Notes under the pieces: model-generated
What the model was told of the DNA's origin: nothing
The model's database searches: none
The model's input: the letters and a program-made list of their open reading frames with translations, nothing else
Part shown: positions 1 to 4,940 of the stretch, in pieces
Position numbering within the stretch: position 1 is the stretch's first letter
Layout: the number at the start of each line of letters is the position of its first letter
Position numbers and translations under genes: made by a program
From: Opitutaceae bacterium UBA6669
GTDB taxonomy: Bacteria; Verrucomicrobiota; Verrucomicrobiia; Opitutales; Opitutaceae
Direction: 5' to 3'
Assembly (NCBI GenBank): GCA_002455175.1
Contig: DKKJ01000408.1
Location: 1-5,925 of the forward strand
DNA length: 5,925 nt

Positions 1-264
1 CGCGAGCAAAGAGACATATCCGCCGATGGCTTCCTTGGCCTCAGGGAAAGGTCCGTCGATCACGCGCTGGCCGGCGACCTCGGAGATCACGCGCGACGCT
101 TCATCTAGAGGTTGGCCGCTCAATGCCAGGCCCTGATCAGCCAGGTCATCGTACCAAGCGTTCCACTGCTTCAGAAGCGTTTGGCGATCTTCTGGGGACA
201 GATGGGCGTGGTTTTCTGGGCCGGTGTTGCGGAAGACGAGGAGATAGGGAGTACGCGTGGCCAT
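1..264 (-). CDS. YCII-related (DGPF-domain) protein, N-terminal part, truncated by window edge
   Basis: Reading from the ATG at 264 gives 88 open codons that run off the left edge, so the C-terminus is missing. The protein starts MATRTPYLLVFRNTGPENHA, a hydrophobic first strand as in the ferredoxin-like YCII fold. It later carries VIDGPFPEAKEAIGGY at residues 68-83, with D70-G71-P72-F73 being the hallmark of the DGPF/YCII-related family. Family members are small cytosolic proteins of roughly 110-130 residues, so perhaps 25-40 residues lie outside the window. Their biochemical role is poorly known; some are encoded beside ECF sigma factors, but no such gene is visible here. The start is the first ATG before the conserved strand. 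No Shine-Dalgarno sequence precedes it: the 20 bases upstream are pyrimidine-rich. It is divergent from the stress-protein gene at 490. Family call is firm; function is not assigned. Confidence 0.85.
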   Translation of the reverse strand, partial: MATRTPYLLVFRNTGPENHAHLSPEDRQTLLKQWNAWYDDLADQGLALSGQPLDEASRVISEVAGQRVIDGPFPEAKEAIGGYVSLLA

Positions 265-394
265 CGTATGAATCGCCGAAGTGAGAGGAGAGAGAACGCT
301 GAGAAGTACGATCCTGAAGGCATCAGAGTGTCAGGGAAAGCCACAAATCCTCGGTCAAAGAGTGACTGGTTATATCGAACCCGGTAATGTGGCG

Positions 395-421
395 GACTTC
401 CTCAAAGGAAGGTCAATTCCT
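395..421. repeat. Overlapping short inverted repeats upstream of the stress-protein gene
   Basis: CTTCCT (397-402) and AGGAAG (406-411) form a 6-bp perfect inverted repeat around a 3-base loop. AGGAA (406-410) can instead pair with TTCCT at 417-421 around a 6-base loop. The two pairings exclude each other. No T-run follows, so this is not a typical terminator. It may be a protein-binding site or chance; it is too short to say. Confidence 0.35.
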
Positions 422-468
422 ACGCAGGAGTTGCCAAGCGATGCGGAGCGTATGGGGCGATTTGTGAT

Positions 469-474
469 TATACT
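469..474 (+). promoter_or_regulatory. Candidate -10 box for the universal stress protein gene
   Basis: TATACT matches TATAAT at five of six positions, with TG at 465-466 upstream. It sits 16-21 bases before the ATG, so the transcript would have a very short leader, in line with the absence of a Shine-Dalgarno sequence. There is no convincing -35 box at normal spacing, so the call is tentative. Confidence 0.3.
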
Positions 475-489
475 CTATCTATTCCCGTC

Positions 490-927
490 ATGAAAACCAT
501 ACTTGCCCCCATTGATTTTTCCCCCGTGAGCAAACGCATTTTGGACGAAGCGGTTGCGCTCGTTCGTGCCTGGCAGGGACGGCTGGTGATCCTCCACGTT
601 GTCCATCCTCCCATCGTTACTCAGAGTGAGTTTGTCACTCAGAAAGGAGCTGAGTTTGCCGCGTTGGCGTTGGACACCGCAGCCGAGGATTTAGAAAGGC
701 TTAAAGCTCCGTTGGCGGAGTCTGGCGTCTCGGTTGAGACGGTGCATATACTCGGCTTTGCGGGAGAAGCTATTCTCCAACAGGCCAAAGCAGTTAAGGC
801 GGACTACATTGTCATGGGATCACACGGCCATGGAGCATTCTATGATTTGATCATTGGCAGCACCACCAGTCGGATTCTCAAACAGGCAGCTTGCCCCGTT
901 CTCGTGGTGCCACCGAAAAAAAACTGA
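490..927 (+). CDS. Universal stress protein (UspA family), ATP-binding type
   Basis: This 145-residue protein is a complete single-domain Usp of normal length (about 140-160). It starts MKTILAPIDFSP, the usual first strand with the conserved Asp (D9) that contacts adenine in ATP-binding members. Near the end G110-x2-G113-x9-G123-S124 is an exact match to the G-2x-G-9x-G-(S/T) nucleotide-binding signature, followed by SRILKQAACPVLVV, the last strand and dimerisation segment. The protein is therefore expected to be a cytosolic dimer that binds ATP; members help cells withstand starvation, oxidative or other stress, often without a defined partner. The ATG at 490 is chosen because it begins directly at the first strand. 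No Shine-Dalgarno sequence is seen upstream. The gene stands alone: its left neighbour is divergent and its right neighbour converges on it. The last codons contain a run of eight A (916-923) just before the TGA. Confidence 0.95.
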   Translation: MKTILAPIDFSPVSKRILDEAVALVRAWQGRLVILHVVHPPIVTQSEFVTQKGAEFAALALDTAAEDLERLKAPLAESGVSVETVHILGFAGEAILQQAKAVKADYIVMGSHGHGAFYDLIIGSTTSRILKQAACPVLVVPPKKN

Positions 928-969
928 CCGAGAGTCATTCCAGAAAGCGGGCTCATGTGCAGGTGTAAC

Positions 970-1002
970 GATTTCCTCTCCGACCTACTTCGAGAGGAAA
1001 TC
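970..1002. terminator. Perfect 11-bp stem-loop at the junction of two convergent genes (possible bidirectional terminator)
   Basis: GATTTCCTCTC (970-980) and GAGAGGAAATC (992-1002) are perfectly complementary, with an 11-base loop. The structure lies 42 bases past the stop of the stress-protein gene and contains the last codons and the stop (985-987, in the loop) of the converging udgX gene. Such placement suits a shared terminator or a transcript 3' end. Neither side has a clear T-run (only CTGAATTTT follows on the plus strand), so intrinsic termination is unproven. A role in protecting mRNA ends is an alternative. Confidence 0.5.
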
Positions 1003-2415
1003 CTGAATTTTCGCCAGATCTGCGACAAAGGCAGCGAAGTCTGCTGCTTCACGTGAGCGATCTGGTTGTCGGAGGAGGGACGAGGGATGAACCGGGATCA
1101 AAGCGGGGATACCGAATTCAGTCGGTAGTGTCTGCCCTCGATCTTGAGTGACCTTGATGCCGTTTCCCACGACGGAATGGACAGCGGTGGAACCGAGGCA
1201 GACCAAGAGCTTGGGTTTCACGTGGTCGATCTCGGCCGTTAACCAGGGACGGCATGCGGCGATCTCTCGGGACGTAGGCTTTTGATGTAGGCGCCTTTTG
1301 CCCTGAGGTGTCCACTTGAAGTGTTTGACCGCGTTGGTGACATAAAGGTGGTCACGTGGGACCCCTGCAGTTTGGAGTGCACGATCAAAAAGCTGACCCG
1401 CTGGTCCGACAAAGGGACGACCGGCGAGATCTTCTTGATCGCCGGGCTGTTCACCAACAACCAATACCCGGGCATGGAGAGGACCTTCTCCGAACACGGT
1501 GCACGTGGCGTTTTTCCAAAGTGGGCAGGCACGACACGACTCCGCCGCTTCTTTTAGAGCTGGCCAGTCACCTTTAGTTGGAAGGCGGATCGGGGTCGAT
1601 TCAACCAACTCGGGTGTGCGTTTAGCCTGACTTGCTGCCACCATGGTGGCCGTCCTTCCCGCAGCTTCTGCCAGGAGGGTAGGAATCAGCATAGCCTCAG
1701 GCAGATTATTCCAGTAATACGGCGACATTTCCTTTCTCATCATACTGGGTTTGAGACGAGCGGGATTAAAAAAGGCTCGATAGTAGGTCTTCCAGAGTTC
1801 CTCTGCAGCGTCGGCTGCAGGCGCTTGGTCCCGAGTAGTTCCAGGGCTAATACGCAGCTCCTTCCTGTCCCAGTGAGCGCAGGCATCGGGGGTAAGAATC
1901 GACCACTTGATGGAGGCAAAACGCTCGACGAAAAAGGGTGCGTTTCTTGCGACAATATGATGCTGCGGTTCAAACCAGGCTACATGCCACATGCCGTCGT
2001 CAGTCGCTACCTCACGAAAGCGGATGAAAGCGCGCATCTTGTGAACATCGCGAGATACTGCTCGTTCTTTCAGTAAAAGATCGTGCACGTCGGGATCCGG
2101 AGTGTGGTCCAGAAGGTGGGGTTCGCCGTGATTGATCCTCCAGACCAAGCGGTAGAGTAGATCCCACCGCGATGGATCGCGATGGCAAGCGACCACATCG
2201 CCGAGGGTGAGAAATTCGCGAGGAACGCGAAAGGTTTTTGCCGAAGCGGCTGGCTGTTTTTCCGATGACTCCTCGCCGAGAAAAAGGTCGGGGAAAGTGT
2301 CGATACTCGACTCCTCTTTCCAAAAAACATCCTGCGGAGAGAGCTCCTGCTGAAGCGCGAGGCGCGCCTTGGTTTTCCAAGCACTAAACGTGGGCGCAAA
2401 GGTAAAAACGACCAT
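985..2415 (-). CDS. udgX: DUF4130-UdgX fusion: uracil-DNA binding/crosslinking protein of the UDG superfamily
   Basis: The 476-residue protein has two parts. Residues about 1-255 match the 'probable DNA metabolism' DUF4130 family: RDVHKMRAFIRFREV (about 122-136), WFEPQHHIVARNAPFFVERF (about 147-166), SILTPDA, and ELWKTYYRAFFNPARLKPSM. Residues about 285-475 are a UdgX-type uracil-DNA glycosylase domain. It has CRAC (C294, C297), motif GEQPGDQED (321-329), KRRLH (373-377), ACRPWL (C388) and HPSSLLR (443-449). In studied UdgX the His of the KRRIH loop forms a covalent bond with the uracil-derived sugar; H377 is its counterpart. A 4Fe-4S cluster is expected. Where family-4 UDGs have a Cys after NVVK, this protein has NAVKHF, so H365 may be the fourth ligand. 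ATG at 2415 is preferred over the TTG at 2418: GGAGAA lies 5 bases upstream of the ATG, and the ATG overlaps the upstream TGA by one base. It is coupled to the radical SAM gene. Confidence 0.93.
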   Translation of the reverse strand: MVVFTFAPTFSAWKTKARLALQQELSPQDVFWKEESSIDTFPDLFLGEESSEKQPAASAKTFRVPREFLTLGDVVACHRDPSRWDLLYRLVWRINHGEPHLLDHTPDPDVHDLLLKERAVSRDVHKMRAFIRFREVATDDGMWHVAWFEPQHHIVARNAPFFVERFASIKWSILTPDACAHWDRKELRISPGTTRDQAPAADAAEELWKTYYRAFFNPARLKPSMMRKEMSPYYWNNLPEAMLIPTLLAEAAGRTATMVAASQAKRTPELVESTPIRLPTKGDWPALKEAAESCRACPLWKNATCTVFGEGPLHARVLVVGEQPGDQEDLAGRPFVGPAGQLFDRALQTAGVPRDHLYVTNAVKHFKWTPQGKRRLHQKPTSREIAACRPWLTAEIDHVKPKLLVCLGSTAVHSVVGNGIKVTQDRGQTLPTEFGIPALIPVHPSSLLRQPDRSREAADFAAFVADLAKIQDFLSK

Positions 2416-3677
2416 CAAAGTTCTCCGCTATAAACGCTAGCTTCAGGCGCGGAGTCAGTGAAGAGCGATAGTTGTTCCGGAGGCGGAGCAAACCGTGCGC
2501 GCAGATTGTCGTCATCGAGACCGTAATGGCGTGGATTATGGTCGGTAGTTTCGACAAAAGGTCCTACTTTTTTGATCGAAACGCGCAGGCGAGCGAGGTC
2601 TTGGATACGTAACGCCTGCCATCGACGGGCGGTCACCAGACGATCCACCATCCGAACTCCCAGTCCGGGAACCCTCAAGAGCAACGCCCGGGGAGCTTTA
2701 TTAAGATCCACGGGGAAGAGGTGCCGATTTTTCAGCGCCCAGGCTAGCTTGGGATCGACGCCAAGATCGAGGAGTGGCGACTGAGGGTCGACCAGTTCTT
2801 TTTGCTCAAAACCATAGAACCGGAGCAGCCAGTCTGCCTGGTAGAGACGATGTTCTCGAACGAGTGGCGGAGCGACTAACGGTAGATGCGAGGACGCATC
2901 GGGAATCGGGCTAAAGGCCGAATAGTACACCCGTTTTAGCCGATGGCGTTGGTACAACGAGCTGGCTTGAGAAAGGATATCCGCGTCGGTAGCCGGCGTT
3001 GCACCGACAATCATCTGGGTGCTTTGACCCGCCGGGGCGAAAGGAGGGGCTTTAAATTGGGCTTCGTCTTTCGCGGCATCGATGCGTTGCCGGATGCGAC
3101 CCATGGCTCCGTCGATAGCGGAAAAGTTTTTTTGGGGAGCGAGCCGTTCCAAGTCGACGCTCGTGGGGAGTTCGATGTTGATCGAAACTCGATCTGCCCA
3201 ACGCCCGGCTTCAGCAATTAAATCCACGGACGCCTCAGGAATGGTTTTCAGATGAATGTAGCCTCGGAAGTGGTGTTCCGTGCGCAGTTTTTTCGCGACG
3301 GCAATCACTTGCTCCATGGTGTATTCCGGAGTGCGGATAATCCCAGAGCTGAGAAAAAGTCCTTCGATGTAATTCCTACGATAAAAATCAATCGTAAGGC
3401 GAACTACCTCATCGACCGTGAAGCGCGCTCGGGGGACATTGCTTGAACGGCGGTTGATGCAATAAAGACAATCGTAGATGCAGTAATTAGTCAGCAGTAG
3501 TTTAAGCAAGGATACACAGCGCCCGTCCGGAGTGTAACTATGACAAATACCCGAACCTGTGGTCGAGCCAAGCCCCTTGCCATCGCGCGAGTCGCGTCGG
3601 GTTGTGCCGCTACTCGCGCAAGAGGCGTCATACTTAGCTGCGTCGGCAAGAATTGCCAGTTTCCTCGAGAGGTCCAT
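2415..3677 (-). CDS. Radical SAM protein of the UDG-linked DNA modification/repair family, with HhH domain
   Basis: The protein has 420 residues from the ATG at 3677. It begins MDLSRKLAILADAAKYDASC, the usual N-terminus of the family of radical SAM proteins linked to UDG-like proteins, which is why I prefer this ATG over a TTG at 3692; neither has a Shine-Dalgarno sequence. C66-x3-C70-x2-C73 (CIYDCLYC) is the motif that binds the catalytic 4Fe-4S cluster and SAM. Conserved blocks follow: RRNYIEGLFLSSGI, GYIHLKTIPEAS, INIELPT, PAGQSTQMIVGAT, RVYYSAFSPIP and HRLYQADWLLRFYGF. Around residues 324-350 a helix-hairpin-helix segment (VPGLGVR hairpin) suggests sequence-independent DNA binding. Additional Cys residues at 20, 45 and 54 precede the main cluster. 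The tail carries QLSLF (402-406), a strong sliding-clamp motif. The stop shares one base with the udgX start. Its reaction and substrate are not known to me; a role in DNA repair or base modification is inferred from family and partner. Confidence 0.93.
   Translation of the reverse strand: MDLSRKLAILADAAKYDASCASSGTTRRDSRDGKGLGSTTGSGICHSYTPDGRCVSLLKLLLTNYCIYDCLYCINRRSSNVPRARFTVDEVVRLTIDFYRRNYIEGLFLSSGIIRTPEYTMEQVIAVAKKLRTEHHFRGYIHLKTIPEASVDLIAEAGRWADRVSINIELPTSVDLERLAPQKNFSAIDGAMGRIRQRIDAAKDEAQFKAPPFAPAGQSTQMIVGATPATDADILSQASSLYQRHRLKRVYYSAFSPIPDASSHLPLVAPPLVREHRLYQADWLLRFYGFEQKELVDPQSPLLDLGVDPKLAWALKNRHLFPVDLNKAPRALLLRVPGLGVRMVDRLVTARRWQALRIQDLARLRVSIKKVGPFVETTDHNPRHYGLDDDNLRARFAPPPEQLSLFTDSAPEASVYSGEL
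2421..2426 (-). promoter_or_regulatory. Ribosome binding site that decides the udgX start
   Basis: On the minus strand GGAGAA is followed by a 5-base spacer and then ATG at 2415. For the in-frame TTG at 2418 the spacer would be only 2 bases, too short. This is the clearest Shine-Dalgarno sequence in the window; it lies inside the last codons of the radical SAM gene, which fits translational coupling. Confidence 0.65.
2460..2474 (-). other. QLSLF beta-sliding-clamp binding motif in the tail of the radical SAM protein
   Basis: The codons CAA CTA TCG CTC TTC encode Q402-L-S-L-F406, identical to the optimal bacterial clamp-binding pentapeptide QL(S/D)LF found in polymerases and mismatch-repair proteins. 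It follows a Pro-rich stretch (APPPE) after the HhH domain and lies 14 residues from the C-terminus, so it is likely in a flexible, exposed tail. Binding is inferred from sequence only. Confidence 0.65.
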
Positions 3678-3818
3678 CGGGAGCGTGGGCAAGCTACCGG
3701 GAAGGTTTCGCGGCGCAAGCGAAGCGGTAAAAAGAAAGCTGCGCCAAGGAGGTAGGCAGTGCGTACGCCCAGATGAGACAGCGGAGTGCGCAATGCCAGT
3801 CTTTGGCTGAAAGAGGGT
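3678..3818 (-). other. Gap between lacI-type gene and the radical SAM/udgX pair, with a weak terminator candidate
   Basis: The 141-base gap holds no convincing gene. On the minus strand CTGCC (3755-3759) can pair with GGCGCAG (3739-3745) with a bulge, and is followed by CTTTCTTTTT (3729-3738), a U-rich tract. This could be a weak intrinsic terminator after the regulator gene. GCGTACGC at 3761-3768 is a perfect 8-base palindrome. No clear promoter for the downstream pair was found, so co-transcription with the regulator cannot be ruled out. Confidence 0.3.
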
Positions 3819-4859
3819 TTATGCTGCAGCAGCCGGAGCGGTAGGTCTGAGTGTAGGTCCATCCACCCAGCGACCGTTGATTAAGATGGAACGTGGGTCC
3901 AACGGGATGCCGCGTTCGTTGCGTTGGGTTTGTGCAGTCAGAGTTTCGACGGCCACGACTCCATGCAGTTCGGGACGTACATCCAACCCCGCGCAGGGAC
4001 GGGTACGCTCATTCCAATTCAAATTGAAAAAGCCCACTTGGTCTGGAGTGTCGACCCCGCTGCGTTTTAACCACGCGAGTGCCCGATCGACATGGCCGAT
4101 AATAAGATCGGGATGGTGTTCTTCAAACCAGGCGAGGAAGCCCGCGCGGGACATCTCCACCTCCGTATGAATGGGGATGTTTCCGATCCCCCCTTGGTTT
4201 TCCTGGAAAGAACGAAACGCAGCCGACCATTTGTAGATCAGGCGCTCATCTTTATGGCGTTCGATAAACAGACCGATCCGCCGGTAGCCGCGTTCACGGA
4301 GACGGGAAAGTGCGCTGACGAGCGTAAAGTGATGATCAAGGGAGACAACGTGCCACACGAGGGTGGGAGAATCATAGTCGATTTGAACAATGGCGAAGTA
4401 GTCCCAACAGCGAGCGTAAGCTGAGATATCCGGATTTGGCTTTGAGTGGAGAAAAATCACCCCCATCACGCCGCGTGCCTGAAGGACGCGAGCGAGCGAC
4501 GCCTGGCCTTTTTCACCTCCTTCTAGCGTAAAGAGATCGGTTTTGTATCCAAGCTCCACGGCACGTTCTTCTGCTCCACGCAGTATCCGCCGTTGCATAG
4601 GTCTCAGGTTCGGCTGATTGGCCGAAGGAACGTGAACCAACGCCAAGTTGCCTACGAACCGTTGCGAGCGGGTCCCGCGTACCTGAGCCATGATCGCGCT
4701 GACCAGCTGGTTGCGCTCGTATCCATGGGATTGGGCTGCAGCAATGACCTGAGCGCGGACATCAGCACGGACATGCGGGTGTCCTGACAACGCGCGCGAG
4801 ACCGTCGCGGGTGAGAGACCGCACAGTTTAGCCAAGGCACTCAGAGTGACGGACGACAT
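3819..4859 (-). CDS. LacI-family transcriptional regulator
   Basis: The 346-residue protein starts at the ATG at 4859 and directly enters a LacI-type helix-turn-helix: VTLSALAKLCGLSPATVSRAL (residues 4-24), with the recognition helix SPATVSRAL. Residues about 48-62 (ERNQLVSAIMAQVRG) are in the place of the hinge helix that enters the minor groove. Residues about 67-330 form the periplasmic-binding-protein-like effector domain, with RRILRGAEERAVELGYKTD early and RLRERGYRRIGLFIE in the second lobe. The tail is short and rich in Pro and Ala. The LVSAIMAQVR form of the hinge is one I associate with Opitutia regulators. The length is normal for the family. A GGAAG sits 9 bases before the start. 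The gene is divergent from the TonB-dependent receptor 81 bases away, so it likely controls that gene and perhaps itself in response to a carbohydrate; the ligand cannot be read from the sequence. Confidence 0.93.
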   Translation of the reverse strand: MSSVTLSALAKLCGLSPATVSRALSGHPHVRADVRAQVIAAAQSHGYERNQLVSAIMAQVRGTRSQRFVGNLALVHVPSANQPNLRPMQRRILRGAEERAVELGYKTDLFTLEGGEKGQASLARVLQARGVMGVIFLHSKPNPDISAYARCWDYFAIVQIDYDSPTLVWHVVSLDHHFTLVSALSRLRERGYRRIGLFIERHKDERLIYKWSAAFRSFQENQGGIGNIPIHTEVEMSRAGFLAWFEEHHPDLIIGHVDRALAWLKRSGVDTPDQVGFFNLNWNERTRPCAGLDVRPELHGVVAVETLTAQTQRNERGIPLDPRSILINGRWVDGPTLRPTAPAAAA

Positions 4860-4940
4860 GCTGCAACGCTTCCAATACCTTTCTGGCGACTTCGTCGAAC
4901 ATCTTTCTTTGCGTGGCCTCTGCCGCCCAATCCATACCCT
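4860..4940. promoter_or_regulatory. Divergent regulatory region between regulator and receptor
   Basis: Only 81 bases separate the two start codons, so both promoters overlap or lie within the genes. No clear -35/-10 pair was recognised on either strand. The receptor start at 4941 has no Shine-Dalgarno sequence. The segment holds a LacI-like imperfect palindrome at 4862-4874 and a smaller one, TTCGTCGAA, at 4891-4899. Confidence 0.45.
4862..4874. promoter_or_regulatory. Candidate LacI-family operator
   Basis: On the minus strand TGGAA-GCG-TTGCA is an inverted repeat matching at four of five positions per arm with a CG-containing centre. It resembles the TG-N-AA-N-CG-N-TT-N-CA pattern bound by many LacI-family proteins but is one base shorter in the centre. 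It lies 3-15 bases before the regulator's ATG, where binding would block its own expression. The odd spacing makes this uncertain. Confidence 0.25.

Larger units (their letters stand above)
265..489. promoter_or_regulatory. Divergent intergenic region between YCII-related and stress-protein genes
   Basis: These 225 bases separate two genes that point away from each other, so both promoters should lie here. On the plus strand TATACT at 469-474 is one mismatch from the sigma-70 -10 box and has TG three bases upstream (465-466). No good -35 box is found at 16-18 bp; TTGCCA at 431-436 is about 32 bp away. Initiation from this box would leave a leader of only about 9 bases before the ATG at 490. 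Small hairpins occupy 395-421 (separate entry). Short open frames across the region show no recognisable protein and were not called. Confidence 0.4.

Noticed and set aside
112..387. Plus-strand open frame of 91 codons over the YCII-related gene.
   Set aside because: It is antisense to the gene with the clear DGPF motif and has no recognisable features.
281..493. Open frame of 70 codons (GTG start) whose stop overlaps the stress-protein ATG as ATGA.
   Set aside because: The overlap looks like coupling, but the protein resembles nothing I know, crosses the divergent regulatory region and shows no domain or membrane pattern; likely chance.
905..923. GGTG-C-CACC followed by eight A as a terminator of the stress-protein gene.
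   Set aside because: The run is A, not T, on the coding strand, and on the other strand the T-run precedes the hairpin; neither orientation fits an intrinsic terminator.
3678..3692. TTG at 3692 as start of the radical SAM gene (five more residues).
   Set aside because: The family N-terminus begins at the ATG at 3677; the TTG has no ribosome binding site and adds no conserved residues.
3491..3862. Minus-strand open frame of 123 codons overlapping the starts of the radical SAM gene and the end of the regulator gene.
   Set aside because: It overlaps two strongly supported genes on the same strand in another frame and its sequence has no family resemblance.
4092..4424. Plus-strand open frame of 110 codons inside the regulator gene.
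   Set aside because: It is antisense to a well-supported LacI effector domain; GC-rich coding sequence commonly leaves such open frames.
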